The notes below the pieces were generated by a model. It was not told the origin of the DNA and searched no databases. It saw only the letters and a list, made by a program, of their open reading frames with translations. A program made the position numbers and the translations under genes. Source: JADGRB01 sp963835825 (GTDB lineage: Bacteria > Myxococcota_A > Polyangia > Fen-1088). From it: a DNA stretch of 64,000 bases. Location: assembly GCA_963835825.1 (NCBI GenBank), contig CAWIGZ010000008.1:467938-531937 (forward strand), written 5' to 3'. Positions 1-9,173 of the stretch are shown here, piece by piece (the first letter of the stretch is position 1; the number at the start of each line of letters is the position of its first letter).

Positions 1-686
1 GTGTGCAGCGTGGTCGCCAGGCGCAGGCGCAGCTCGCGTGCCGCCTCGCCGGTCAGCGTCTCCAGCCGCAGCCGCCAGACGGCGCAGAGCTCGCCCCAGC
101 GCCGCTCCCGCTCCAGGAGGCGTTCCAGCGACGAGGCGACCTGGGCGTCCAGCGGGCGCATCCGGAACAGCCGGTCGAGGTATCCGATCGCCCGGGCGCC
201 GTCCCGGGTGAAGTCCTTGGCGATGCGGGCCGCCTCGCCCAGCAGCTCGGCGCGCTGGTCGTCTCCGCGTCCGGCCGCCAGCCGGGCGTCGTACGCGTCC
301 AGCACGTCGGTCCAGCGTTCGGCCATCGTCAGCGCGACGACCAGCGGTCGAAAGGCCCAGTCGGCGTCCGGCGCCGTCGCCAGCACGGCGCGCAGGACGT
401 CGATCGACTCGGGGGCGTTCTCGCCGAAGCAGTCCGCCGCGAACCCGACCGCCCGGTGCGCGACGATCTCGTGCAGCGGCCGGGGGAGCTCCGCCAGCAG
501 CTGCGCGCGGTAGGCCCCGAGCAGCCGGCGCGAGTGCGCCTCGTCGGCGGCCGCCGACTCCTCGAGACGCCGCCAGGGCGCCTCGTCCCCCGGCTGGCCG
601 ATGGCGTCGTTCAGGGCTTTATCGAAGGTCTCCAACGAGAACGACTCGGACCTTCGCAAATCGACCGGCAGACCCGTCGCGCTCAT
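1..686 (-). CDS. TPR-like helical repeat protein, C-terminal part missing (runs off window)
   Basis: An uninterrupted minus-strand frame starts at an ATG at 686 and stays open to the left edge, giving at least 228 residues beginning MSATGLPVDLRRSESFS. The protein is mostly helical and rich in Ala, Leu and Arg, with repeated stretches of the type WTDVLDAYDARLAAG and AIGYLDRLFRMRPLDAQVA. These look like tetratricopeptide-type repeats, as in the long bookkeeping TPR proteins of myxobacteria. No enzymatic motif is seen. A plus-strand frame over the same bases is Arg/Ser-rich and looks like a shadow. Function is not assigned. Confidence 0.7.
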   Translation of the reverse strand, partial: MSATGLPVDLRRSESFSLETFDKALNDAIGQPGDEAPWRRLEESAAADEAHSRRLLGAYRAQLLAELPRPLHEIVAHRAVGFAADCFGENAPESIDVLRAVLATAPDADWAFRPLVVALTMAERWTDVLDAYDARLAAGRGDDQRAELLGEAARIAKDFTRDGARAIGYLDRLFRMRPLDAQVASSLERLLERERRWGELCAVWRLRLETLTGEAARELRLRLATTLH

Positions 687-828
687 CGTGGTGGCTCCTT
701 GCGCAGGCCACGAAAATCGGCCGATCGCCCCCGTTGTTTGAGCCCCCGGCGCCAGAAAAGCGACGTCAGGGGATTTTTCGGGGGTGGGGGCGGGCCCGAT
801 CGGTGGCTACGCTGTCGCTTCGGCCCCG

Positions 829-1515
829 ATGACGATCCACCCCTACCATCCGCCGAAGGCGCTGGCCGCCAACCTGTGGCAGGTCCAGGGGACGCTGGCC
901 AACGGTCTTCCGCGCAACATGACCATCTACCGCCTGCCGGACGGGCGGCTCCTGCTCTACAGCGTGGTGGCGATGCACGCTCCGGACCTGGAGGCGCTGG
1001 AGAAGCTCGGGCGCCCGGCGATCATGGTGATGCCGCACGACCGTCACCAGATGGACGCGCCGTTTTACAAGCAGCGCTATCCCGAGCTGCGGGTGCTGGC
1101 GCCCCAGCCCCGGCACGCGCGCAAGGTCCCCATCGACGCCGATCTCCACGAGCTCGCCGACCTGGGGATCAAGGCCTACGTCCCGCCGGGGACGACCTAT
1201 CACGAGGTCGTGTTGGAGCTTCCGGTGGAGGGTGGCGTCGCCCTCTGCACGACCGAGCTGCTGGGGAACCTCTCCGACGTCGCCGGCCTGCCCCGTCTGC
1301 TGCGCCTGCTGTTGCGCCTGGTCGGACCTCCGGGCGGCGGCTTCGGGGTGGCCCGCGTGGTGCGCTGGCGCGAGATCTCCGATCGCAAACGGGTCCAGGC
1401 CTGGTTGCGCTCCCTGGCGGCGCGCCGCGACGTCCGCCTGGTGCTGGTGGGGCACGGCGCTCCCGTCACCGACGAGCCCGCCGCCTCCCTGCGACGGGCG
1501 GCCGGACATGCGTGA
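829..1515 (+). CDS. Metallo-beta-lactamase-fold-like protein (DUF4336-like)
   Basis: The gene encodes 228 residues from the ATG at 829; the frame opens earlier but the first residues do not look coding. The N-terminus (NLWQVQGTLANGLPRNMTIY followed by a strand LPDGRLLLYSVVA) and the alternating strand/helix pattern resemble DUF4336 proteins, which share the metallo-beta-lactamase fold but lack the HxHxDH metal motif. No such motif is visible here; the closest is MPHDRHQMDAPF near residue 80. The C-terminus carries LVLVGHGAPV, like the late His of the fold. It precedes the Rieske gene on the same strand by about 200 bases. Substrate is unknown. Confidence 0.6.
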   Translation: MTIHPYHPPKALAANLWQVQGTLANGLPRNMTIYRLPDGRLLLYSVVAMHAPDLEALEKLGRPAIMVMPHDRHQMDAPFYKQRYPELRVLAPQPRHARKVPIDADLHELADLGIKAYVPPGTTYHEVVLELPVEGGVALCTTELLGNLSDVAGLPRLLRLLLRLVGPPGGGFGVARVVRWREISDRKRVQAWLRSLAARRDVRLVLVGHGAPVTDEPAASLRRAAGHA

Positions 1516-1669
1516 GCGGCGGCGACGCAGGGCCGGGCCGGCCGCCGGCGGCTGAGGCGCGGTCGCGCGATCGGGGATTCGGCCGGATCTTGACGCCGGT
1601 CGCCCCGGCGACACCTTGCCTCGTGGCGCGGCTTCGAGCGGCTGGGCGCCGGCGGCGGGCGCGGCGGGC

Positions 1670-1700
1670 GAGGTCGCGAGGTCGCGAGGTCGCGAGGTCG
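1670..1700. repeat. Tandem 8-bp repeat (GAGGTCGC, about 3.9 copies)
   Basis: Four back-to-back copies of GAGGTCGC, the last one base short, sit immediately before the AAGGAGG ribosome-binding site (1701-1707) of the Rieske gene. Copies are identical. Confidence 0.9.
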
Positions 1701-1712
1701 AAGGAGGCGCGC

Positions 1713-2885
1713 ATGGAGACCGAGGGGCGAGGACGCAACGAACAGGATCTCCGGCGGATCGGCATCCATCCCGATTTTTGGTATCCGCTGGCGCGCTCGA
1801 AGGAGCTGCGGTCGGGGCGCACCCACCTGGCGACCTTCGCCGGCGAGCCGATCGTCCTGGCGCGCACCGAGACGGGTCAGGTCCTGGCGTTCGACGATCG
1901 CTGCGCGCACCGCCAGTTTCCGCTGCACCGGGGCGTCGTCTGCGGCGAGCTGCTGAGGTGCGCCTACCACGGCTGGACCTACCGCCAGGACGGGCAGATT
2001 GCGGCGGTGCCTTACCTGCCGAAGGGGGCCGCGCGACCGGCCGGCGTCCGGAGCTATCCCTGCCGCGAGGCCTACGGTCACGTGTTCGTCTTTCCCGGCG
2101 CGCGCGACCGGGCCGCCGAGGTCCCGCTGCCGGCGCTGCCCAGCTACGACGCGCCCAACACCCGCACGATGGCCTTCTGGCGCCAGGTCCGCTGCCACTA
2201 CTCGTTCATGCACGAGAACCTGATGGACATGAACCATCAGTTCCTGCACCGGGGCATCATGGGGACCATCAAGCCGACGCTGCTGGGATTCGACCGCGGG
2301 CCGGACTGGGTCGAGGCGCGCTACCGGTTTCAGCACACGGCCGGCAAGCCCGCGCGCGGGGCCCGGCTGCTGCTGGCGGGCCACGGCGGCGCGGAAGCCA
2401 CCGCCGGCGACGGGCAAGAGCCCCCCAAGGGCGATCTGATGACCATCCGCACCGCGTACCCGTACCAGACGTTGAGCCTCTTCCGCGGCGGCGCCTCCCA
2501 CCCGTCGTTCAACCTGTGGGCGGCGTACGTCCCCGTCGATCGCCAGCAGCGCGCCAACCTCAGCATGGGCCTGCTGACCATCGAGAAGCCGTCGGTCCCG
2601 GGGCTGATCAACGTCTTCTGGCCGGTGATCCGCCGGTTCGCCGAGGCGGTGTTCACCGAGGACCGGGCCGCCGTCGAGGCCGAGCAGCAGGCGTACGACC
2701 GGCAGCAGGCCGACTGGAACCAGGAGATCAATCCGGTGATCCTCGCGCTGCGCGAGGTGCTGATGCGCAACGGCGTGCCGCTGGCCAGCGGCCCAGCGCC
2801 GCTTCCGGTCGCGCCCGCCTGCGAGGCCGCCGGCGCCAGTCTCCCGGACGAACGTGAATCACCCGTCCCGGCGCCGCGTTCCTGA
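1713..2885 (+). CDS. Rieske [2Fe-2S] non-haem iron oxygenase
   Basis: A 390-residue protein from the ATG at 1713, which has a strong AAGGAGG Shine-Dalgarno six bases upstream. The N-terminal Rieske domain (about 20-120) has both cluster motifs, CAHR at 64-67 and CAYHGW at 83-88, supplying two Cys and two His. The C-terminal domain carries ENLMDMNHQFLHRG near 168-181; its Asp and two His fit the mononuclear iron site of ring-hydroxylating and demethylating oxygenases. Such enzymes need an electron-transfer reductase, and none is nearby. Substrate cannot be told; vanillate demethylase-like or sterol/carotenoid-type oxygenases are candidates. The Pro-rich C-terminal tail is unremarkable. Confidence 0.88.
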   Translation: METEGRGRNEQDLRRIGIHPDFWYPLARSKELRSGRTHLATFAGEPIVLARTETGQVLAFDDRCAHRQFPLHRGVVCGELLRCAYHGWTYRQDGQIAAVPYLPKGAARPAGVRSYPCREAYGHVFVFPGARDRAAEVPLPALPSYDAPNTRTMAFWRQVRCHYSFMHENLMDMNHQFLHRGIMGTIKPTLLGFDRGPDWVEARYRFQHTAGKPARGARLLLAGHGGAEATAGDGQEPPKGDLMTIRTAYPYQTLSLFRGGASHPSFNLWAAYVPVDRQQRANLSMGLLTIEKPSVPGLINVFWPVIRRFAEAVFTEDRAAVEAEQQAYDRQQADWNQEINPVILALREVLMRNGVPLASGPAPLPVAPACEAAGASLPDERESPVPAPRS

Positions 2886-2911
2886 CGGGCCGCCCGGCCC
2901 GCGCGCCGCGG

Positions 2912-3698
2912 CTACATCAGCGAGAACGGATACGAGATCACCTGGCCCATGTTCGACGCCGGGAACCGCAGGCCGCCCACCACGCCCTTGATGCAGCCGG
3001 TGAGCCCGCCCTTCTGCAGGATGACCGGCGCCTCGACCTGCACCCCCTTCACCGCGCCGGTGCGCAGGATGCGGAACCGGACGGTGACGCGCCCCGGGAC
3101 GTAGGTGTACTCGTCGGGCCGCGCGCGCGCGACGCAGGCGAGCACGGCGTCCTCCTTGCTGCGGAAGCGCGTGTCAATCTCGTCCTGCGACAGCTCGTGC
3201 CCGACCGCGTCCTTCGAAAAATCGAGCCGCATGTTCTCGGCCCGCGACAGAATCCTCCCCCTGCCAGACCATCTTCAGGTCGGCGGGGCGCAGCTTGACC
3301 GGCTCGGGATCGGCGACGGGCTGACGCCGCCCGCCGCTGGGGGCCGCTGTCGGTGACGACAGCGCGCCGAACACGTCCGAGGGGGCCGCCTCGGTCGTCG
3401 CCGCGCCGCCCGGCGCCAGCGGGGTGGGGGCCCGTTCCTCGGGCGCCGACGGCGCGAGCGAGGGGGACCGGTCGTCGCCCCCGGGCGCTTCGCCCGGCGC
3501 TCCCGACGCGACGAAGACCTCGTTGCGGGCCAGCCGCCGCGCGCCGCGCCGCCGCCGGTGCCGCTCCTTGCCCTCCTTGGGCGGCTTGCTGGGGGCGGCG
3601 ACGACGGGCCGCTTGGGCGCCTGGACGTACCGCCGCCAGTAGAAGATGCCGGCGAAGCCCGCGGCGGCGAGGACGACCAGCACGAAGAAGCTCTTCAA
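2912..3698 (-). pseudogene. AgmX/PglI C-terminal (TonB-like) domain protein, frameshifted
   Basis: The N-terminal half (from ATG 3698) has a single membrane anchor (MKSFFVLVVLAAAGFAGIFYW), a basic stretch and a Pro/Ala/Ser linker. The C-terminal half (stop at 2912) is in another frame and has the globular AgmX/PglI C-terminal domain: VTVRFRILRTGAVKGVQVEA, a Cys in GLTGCIKGVVGGLRFP, and an aromatic end. The frames join near 3255-3265 at a GGGGGAGG run, so one base in a G homopolymer separates an intact gene of about 260 residues from a broken one. Domains of this type are common in myxobacterial gliding and secretion-related proteins. Called broken as given; a consensus error is quite possible. 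Confidence 0.72.
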
Positions 3699-3876
3699 TG
3701 TCCTGGCGCGAGCCTACCGGAGCCGGTTGCGGAAGGCGAGGCGAAGGCGGGCGACGCGAGGCCGGGCGGGGCGACAGGGGAAAGCGCGGCTGTGCTGGCC
3801 GAGGGATTTGTCTGCCACAGCGACGGCCGCCGCGCGAAAGGCGCTGCCGGCGGCCTGCGCTGGTAAGCTGCCGGCC

Positions 3877-4708
3877 GTGAACGGGATCTCTTTCGCCTCG
3901 GTGGAGTGCTCGGACCCGCGCTTCGAACGAGACGGCCTGCGCGTCATCACGGTGCGCGGCGGCGCGCTCGGCCGGCGCGCCGACATCTGCTTCTGGGCGC
4001 CGCCGCTCGCCAACTCGCCGGCGACGCTGCCGTTGCTGCTCCTCTTGCACGGCGCGTCCGGGAGCGCCTGGTCGTGGCCGCTCAACGGCGGCGCCCACCT
4101 GACCGCGGCGCGCCTCATCGACGCCGAGGAGATCGCCCCCGTCGCGCTGGCGATGCCCTCCGACGGCCTGTGGGGCGGCGGCAGCGGCTACGTCCCGCAC
4201 GCCGACGCCGACTACGAACGCTGGATCGTGGACGAGGTCCCCGCGGCGGCGGCGCTGCTCGACAACCGCATCACGGCCTCGTCGCCGCTCACCATCGCCG
4301 GCCTGTCGATGGGCGGCTTCGGCGCGCTCCGCCTGGGGGCGAAGTACCCCGATCGCTTCCGCGGCATCTCCGCCCACTCGGCGGTCACGACGCTGGGGCG
4401 CCTCGGCCGAGGCGACCGGCGATCGCCTCGACGCGATTCCCGCCTTCGGCCAGCCGGACGGGGCCGCGCTCCACTGGCTGGAGGTCAACGCCGCCCGCCT
4501 GCCGCCGCTGCGCTTCGACTGCGGCACCGACGATCACCTGCTGCCCGGCAACCGCGCCCTGCACGCCTCGCTGGAGGCCCGCGGCATCGACCACCAGTAC
4601 GAGGAGTTCGCCGGCGCCCACGACTGGCTCTACTGGCGCCTGCACCTGGCCGACACGCTCCGCTTCCTCGATCGCGCGACAGCCCGCGCCCCGGGCGCGG
4701 TGCAGTAG
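3877..4708 (+). pseudogene. Alpha/beta-hydrolase esterase (esterase D / tributyrin esterase-like), frameshifted
   Basis: Translation from the GTG at 3877 gives a typical esterase N-terminus with the oxyanion region LLLLHGASGS and the nucleophile elbow GLSMGGFGAL. Near 4395 the reading frame slips by one base; the third frame then carries the rest of the enzyme (DRLDAIPAFGQPDG, CGTDDHLLPGNR with the likely acid, GAHDWLYWRLHL with the catalytic His) to the TAG at 4706-4708. The repaired protein is about 276 residues, normal for this family, so the Ser-Asp-His triad is all present. A single extra base explains the break. Cytoplasmic carboxylesterase activity is inferred. Confidence 0.78.
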
Positions 4709-4772
4709 GGTCTCCAACGAAGGGAGGCTGGGCTCAGAGGGTGGGTACGACCTCGTTCTACGTAGGTTCGCG

Positions 4773-4883
4773 ATGAACGACGTCAACGTCCCCGCGCCGT
4801 CGCGCTTCGCGTTCCACAAGCTGCTCGTGGCGACGCTGCGGCCCGCGGCGTTCCAGGCGCGCCGAAGAGCGCGCCGATGTTGA
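4773..4883 (+). pseudogene. Possible fragment of a nucleotidyltransferase-fold gene (GSU2403-like)
   Basis: A 36-codon frame contains VNVPAPSRFAFHKLLVA, which resembles the conserved segment with 'vP.P.rfavHKLlv' in GSU2403-type nucleotidyltransferase-fold proteins. Nothing matching the rest of such a protein was found on either side. It is best read as a relic, or it may be chance. Confidence 0.35.
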
Positions 4884-4929
4884 TCGGTGTCGCTTCATCT
4901 CCGGCTCAGGTCTGCCGTAAGCTGTGGGT

Positions 4930-6075
4930 ATGACCGGGGCCGGCAGCCGCCGAGGCGTCTTTGTACTGGGGGTCGCGGCCGCGCTGAGCGCTTCCTGCGG
5001 TTCGGATCCGGCGCCGATCCCGGTCCCGTTTGGGGCTGACGAGTGCCGCGGGCAGCTGGTGGAGATGGCGCGCTTCACGGAAACGTACCCGTTGATCGAC
5101 AGCATCGGCCTGTCCAACACCCTGGCCATCGACGGCAACTCGTTGTTCTTCGCGTACGAGTTCGCCGCGCCGTTCGCCCTCCCGACCAACGAGCTTTCTC
5201 CGTCGGGTGGAATCGTCGCCATCCCGCTATCGGGAGGAGCTCCCCGGCTGGTCGCTGCCGCCGATCCGGAACGCACCTCGGAATGGTTCACGGGCAGCTT
5301 CTGGGCCGACGGCGGTCAGATCTTCCTGCAGACCACGGAGACGCTCTCGTCGGTTCCGGCGAACCCGCCCACCGTCAGCACGCTGCCGCTGGTCATCCCC
5401 AACGGGGGCCCGTACGCGGCCTACGCGCACGACGCGGGGTTCGGGTATGTCGCGCACGATGAGTTCAGCCAAGGAACGATCGTCGCGAAGGCTCCGATTG
5501 ACGGAGGACCCGCGACGACGTTGGTCCAAGAGGGGCTGCCGAACGTGGCCCTGGCGGCCATGGCCGATGCCGGCGACGCCGTGTTGCTGCAGCTCAGCTG
5601 GCCCGCGGATGCAACACCCAGCGGCGAAAACCCGGGTCGGGTGTGGAGAATCCCCAAGGACGGCTCGCCCACCAGCGACGTCAGGCCGGACCTGCCCTGG
5701 TCGGATCCGCTGGCGTTTCCGCAGTGGCTGGCCTGGGACGGCGAGAACGTGCTGGGAGCGATCGTGGTCCAGAACCATATCGTCATGGCGCGCGTCGCCC
5801 CCACGGGCACCACGCCGCCCCAGCTCATGAAGCTTTACGGCACGGTCGCCACGCGCCGGGGCGGCGAGATCCTGAGCCTGCAGCCCCTGTCGCAGGACGG
5901 CGACAGGCTGGTCGTGGCCAGCAGCAACGGGAACCCGGCCGGCAGCGTGGTCGCCTGCAGCCCCGAGGGCGGATCCACGTTCCTGTCGCCCGCGGGGATC
6001 GCCGCTAACGACGACGACATCTACGTGGCCTACCGCGACCGCAACGACACGGTGATCGCGCGCGTGACGCCCTAA
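4930..6075 (+). CDS. Exported lipoprotein, probable beta-propeller-like
   Basis: A 381-residue protein from the ATG at 4930, chosen over an in-frame GTG two codons upstream because it gives a compact lipoprotein signal (MTGAGSRRG, hydrophobic core VFVLGVAAAL, lipobox LSASC with Cys 23). The mature part is a series of short strand-rich blocks with Gly/Asp turns (ALAIDGNSLFFAYEF, GGIVAIPLSGGAPRLVAA, GRVWRIPKDGS, IAANDDDIYVAYRDRND). This spacing suggests propeller blades, as in many myxobacterial lipoproteins that look like repeat-rich sensors. No catalytic motif is evident. It is flanked by a relic upstream and a stretch without a clear gene downstream. Confidence 0.72.
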   Translation: MTGAGSRRGVFVLGVAAALSASCGSDPAPIPVPFGADECRGQLVEMARFTETYPLIDSIGLSNTLAIDGNSLFFAYEFAAPFALPTNELSPSGGIVAIPLSGGAPRLVAAADPERTSEWFTGSFWADGGQIFLQTTETLSSVPANPPTVSTLPLVIPNGGPYAAYAHDAGFGYVAHDEFSQGTIVAKAPIDGGPATTLVQEGLPNVALAAMADAGDAVLLQLSWPADATPSGENPGRVWRIPKDGSPTSDVRPDLPWSDPLAFPQWLAWDGENVLGAIVVQNHIVMARVAPTGTTPPQLMKLYGTVATRRGGEILSLQPLSQDGDRLVVASSNGNPAGSVVACSPEGGSTFLSPAGIAANDDDIYVAYRDRNDTVIARVTP

Positions 6076-6659
6076 CGGGCTGCGAGCAGGCTGCTCAGTG
6101 GAGCAGGGCGGGCTCGTTGTCCGGCCGTGAGGTGAGTCCCAGGGCTGCAAGTGCGGCAGGCTCCAGATGACGGACCTCGTCGGCGATGATGCGCGCCGGT
6201 GCCGAGCGCCCGGCAGGCCCGCAGGGCTCGGGGAAGGCAGGGGGAGGGTTGACGGGGCGCTCCGTTATCAGACAAACGCCCGCTTGAACGTCCTTCTGCC
6301 CCTCGTGGCACGACGCCGGCGGCGGCGATCCGGTGAACATCAGCGTGACCGCCGGAACGCAGGTGGACGCCGCCGCGTATCGGGACGCCTGCGCGGGGAA
6401 GTCCAACCGCAATTCGACGGTCGTCACCCGGACGCCGGCTCGCACGCTGCTAAGCTGGAGCAGCGATGACTTCGCCCACGAAGCCTCCAGACCGCCTGAC
6501 GTTCTCTTCTGGCGACGTGAGCGGGCCTACGGGCGGGTCAGCCCCCACCGCCAGTTGGCGGACCAACTTGGTCCGAAGACTCGCGCCGCCGAGACGCTGT
6601 TCCTCGAGCGCCTCCTGAAGCGTGCGCGGCAACTTCTTCCTCACTAGGGCTTCCGACCG
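6076..6659. other. No convincing gene; short open frames only
   Basis: About 580 bases hold several short overlapping frames on both strands. A minus-strand frame of 116 codons (6095-6445) has four Cys and a plausible composition, and a plus-strand frame starts at the ATG at 6465. None has a clear ribosome-binding site, domain or known relative. Decayed sequence is a reasonable reading. Confidence 0.4.
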
Positions 6660-7541
6660 ATGCACAGCTTCTCGTTGGTCCCTCTGATCCTGGCCGCATC
6701 TGTCGGAATCAGGCCACCGTCCGGGAATGCCTCTGCTCCCACCTGGGAGAAGGTGTTCGATGGCGACACCGACAAGTGGGTCGGCGCGATTGCGGCGACG
6801 GGCCGGGATGAAATCTTCATAGGCGGGTCTTGGGGGATCTCGAGGGTGACCAAGGCGGGAGCGACCGTCGAGTCGACACACGGGCACGGCGCTCTGGGAT
6901 TCTTCGTCGAGTCTCCGTCAAGCGTGTACGCCATCGGCGAAGGCGAGCTGATTTTGCACTTCGACGGGAAGAAGTGGGGCGAGGAGCACGTTGGGCTCCT
7001 GCCGCCGAGAAACCAACGACGTCCGTTCTCGGAGCACATGCTCTACCGGATGCACCACACCGACGGTCCAAACGGAAACCTCGTCGCGTTTGGCGTAGCG
7101 CTCGTCTTGATAAGGCAGCCCGATGGAACGTGGTCGGTGCCGCCCCAGAGCGAGAAAGACAAACTGCTTGAGAAGTGCGCCATCGGTCCCAATCTCCCAG
7201 ATGGCCCATCGGACTGCGGCGGGCGCGCTTGGCACTGGTTGGGGCAAGACCGAGCCTTCCTCAGCTGCGACGACCGTCGCGCGTTCCTCGTCGAGGAGGG
7301 AAGGGTGACGTCGAAAGGGAAGTTCCCGCGGCAATGCGGCAGCACGGTCGGAGCTCTGGCGTACGCGACGGGCGAGGTGTACGCGACGTGCGGTGCGACG
7401 TTGTGGAAGACTGACGGCGGAACGTGGCGCCGGCTCGAGGCTCCCAACCCGAGGTCGAGGGAGTTGTCGTCGGTAGCGTTCGCCGACCATTGCGTCTTTG
7501 TCGCCGGCGGTCGGGCCGCGTGGCGATCCTGCGAGCGTTGA
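6660..7541 (+). CDS. Exported beta-propeller-like protein
   Basis: A 293-residue protein from the ATG at 6660, with a probable signal peptide (MHSFSLVPLILAASVGIRPP to about residue 25). The mature part has repeated motifs of about 45 residues in which a Trp or Phe strand follows a Gly/Asp turn (WEKVFDGDTDKW, IFIGGSWGISRV, VYAIGEGELILHFDGKKW, VYATCGATLWKTDGGTWRRL, VFVAGGRAAWRSCE). This matches the sialidase/kelch-like 'effect of event X on output' propellers common in Polyangia. The gene is less GC-rich than its neighbours. A related fragment may lie at 14970-15182. Confidence 0.65.
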   Translation: MHSFSLVPLILAASVGIRPPSGNASAPTWEKVFDGDTDKWVGAIAATGRDEIFIGGSWGISRVTKAGATVESTHGHGALGFFVESPSSVYAIGEGELILHFDGKKWGEEHVGLLPPRNQRRPFSEHMLYRMHHTDGPNGNLVAFGVALVLIRQPDGTWSVPPQSEKDKLLEKCAIGPNLPDGPSDCGGRAWHWLGQDRAFLSCDDRRAFLVEEGRVTSKGKFPRQCGSTVGALAYATGEVYATCGATLWKTDGGTWRRLEAPNPRSRELSSVAFADHCVFVAGGRAAWRSCER

Positions 7542-7606
7542 CGTGAACGGACGTCCCGGATCTGGCCATATTGGAATGATCTGCTTCCGGGCCGTTACTA
7601 TGGGTC

Positions 7607-8560
7607 ATGCACCGTGTTGGGGGGGGGCTACTCATTGCGGCCGCGACGCTGGTCGTGGCCGCCGCGCACGCTCAGGACGAGCCTCCGACTGCCGAGCCGC
7701 AGAACGTCGCCCCCGACCAGGACCCCAACTTTCAGGTCAACTCGAGCCTGTCGGGAGGGCGATACTCGCTCTCGTACGGCCCCGGAGGTCCGAGCACCAG
7801 CGGCGATCAGGCGACGCTGTCGATGGGGATGATCGTGTTCGGGGCGCCGCTGCACGACGACGACTCGCCGTATTCGGTCCAGGCGTTCATGCAACGCGAG
7901 AACACGGTCACGCTGTCGGTCGGGGTGGGACGGTTCGACACGGCCAATCCCTACGGCGGCGTCGATCGCACGGAATGGTCCACCGGCGTGGGAGGTGCGT
8001 TCGACGAGTATCTGAAGCCATGGTTCGTCGTGTTCGGGGGGGCGTCGTATGGGTACTTCCAGCTCCACGACGTCAATGTCGCGCAGACCGGCCACACTTT
8101 TTCTGGTGACGTCGGCGTCGGTTTCCGGATCCGCAACACGCGTCTCGACCTGTCGGCGGGCGCGCAGGGCGAAAGAACGTCGGGAGTGTCCGGTCCGTGG
8201 CGGCGCAGCCTCGCGGTGTCCGCGTTCACCGTCATCAAACGCCGGGTGGCGCTGTCCGCCGGCGGGGCGCTGGTTCAGGGCGGCGAGGAGGGCTCGTTCG
8301 AGGTGGAGGTGTTCCCCACCAAGAGCGCCGGGGTGTTCGTGAGCGGGTTCGCGGGCCAATTCGAGCCCTACGTGACGCCCACCTTGGTCACCCGGTACGG
8401 CGGCACGGCCGGATTCGTCGGGTGGTTCGATGCCAACACGGCCCTGGTGGGGGAGTACGAGCTGACTTACGAGACGGATCTTCCGACGCCGCCGTCGGCG
8501 AGCGGCTACGACGAGCTGTCGCACACCTTCGTGCTCCAGGCCCACTTCCGCTTTCCGTGA
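7607..8560 (+). CDS. Outer-membrane beta-barrel protein
   Basis: A 317-residue protein with a signal peptide (LLIAAATLVVAAAHA, cleavage near residue 22) and alternating hydrophobic/polar strands throughout (RYSLSYGPGG, TVTLSVGVGRF, TRLDLSAGAQGE, VALSAGGALVQG, TALVGEYELTYE). It ends in the aromatic VLQAHFRFP; the near-terminal Phe is typical of barrels inserted by the BAM complex. Probably 10-14 strands. No plug or ligand motif is visible, so the role (porin, adhesin or small channel) is unknown. Confidence 0.7.
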   Translation: MHRVGGGLLIAAATLVVAAAHAQDEPPTAEPQNVAPDQDPNFQVNSSLSGGRYSLSYGPGGPSTSGDQATLSMGMIVFGAPLHDDDSPYSVQAFMQRENTVTLSVGVGRFDTANPYGGVDRTEWSTGVGGAFDEYLKPWFVVFGGASYGYFQLHDVNVAQTGHTFSGDVGVGFRIRNTRLDLSAGAQGERTSGVSGPWRRSLAVSAFTVIKRRVALSAGGALVQGGEEGSFEVEVFPTKSAGVFVSGFAGQFEPYVTPTLVTRYGGTAGFVGWFDANTALVGEYELTYETDLPTPPSASGYDELSHTFVLQAHFRFP

Positions 8561-8570
8561 CCCGGGACCC

Positions 8571-8617
8571 GATGTGAGGGTGCCGGCCTTCCGCCGTGGT
8601 CGCCAGCGGCATCCTGT
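8571..8617 (-). pseudogene. 47-base fragment copied from the gene at 10163-10792
   Basis: On the minus strand these bases read PLATTAEGRHPHI, almost the same as APLATTVEGRHPHI inside the intact membrane protein at 10163-10792. DNA identity across the stretch is high, with only a handful of mismatches. The rest of that gene is absent here, so this is a short relic. Confidence 0.65.
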
Positions 8618-8655
8618 GACCCGGCGATTCAGCCGGGGTGAGCGGCCGGCGCGAG

Positions 8656-9090
8656 CCTCACGTCCTGTTCTTCGTGCTTCTGATGGCGGCCAGCGGCTCC
8701 GCGACAGCCGCTCGGTGGGCGTCAGCTCGAGGTTGGCGAGGACGTGCTCGACGTCGCCCGCGTCGACCGAGTTTCTTGCGGCGACCTGCTCGGCCAGGTT
8801 CCTGCGGGCCACGCGGCCGACGAGATGCGCTGCCCTCTCTTCGTCGACGTCGTGATCGACGAGACGGAGCGCCAGCGAGGCGCCGAGGGCCTCTGCGATC
8901 TTCGCGACGGTCGACAGCTTGATGTCGGCCCCCTCGGCGGTGAAGATCTTCCGGATCGAGATGCTGGCCAGCCCGCACCGAGCGGCCAGCTGGGCGTTGG
9001 TCATCTTGAGCCGCTTGCGGGTGCGGTTTGTTTGGTGGTCGTCGCCGCGGGCGGGAATGCGAAAGTACGTGCGCTGGGAGCGCGTCGACA
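8656..9090 (-). pseudogene. Collapsed copy of the XRE regulator-nucleotidyltransferase pair
   Basis: The frame reads LAARCGLASISIRKIFTAEG, then a KLSTVAKIAEALGASLALRL helix-turn-helix region and ELTPTERLSRS. It is very close to the intact regulator at 14511-14903. Directly after this the sequence jumps to LAAIRSTKNRT-stop, which matches the last residues of the partner at 14074 (LAAIKSAKNKP-stop). About 425 bases carrying nearly all of the nucleotidyltransferase gene are missing. The regulator frame runs on out of register, and its start region differs from the intact copy. Two neighbouring genes have therefore been reduced to one dead unit. Confidence 0.8.
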
Positions 9091-9173
9091 CTCTGGTGCG
9101 CTGACGGCCGATCCCCGTCGAATGCCGGCCAGGTGGTAGAATTGTGGCCTGACTTATTGGGGAGGACCAACCA

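Noticed and set aside
6095..6445. Minus-strand frame with several Cys as a possible exported protein
   Set aside because: No signal peptide, ribosome-binding site or recognised relative; kept only as part of the unresolved intergenic entry.
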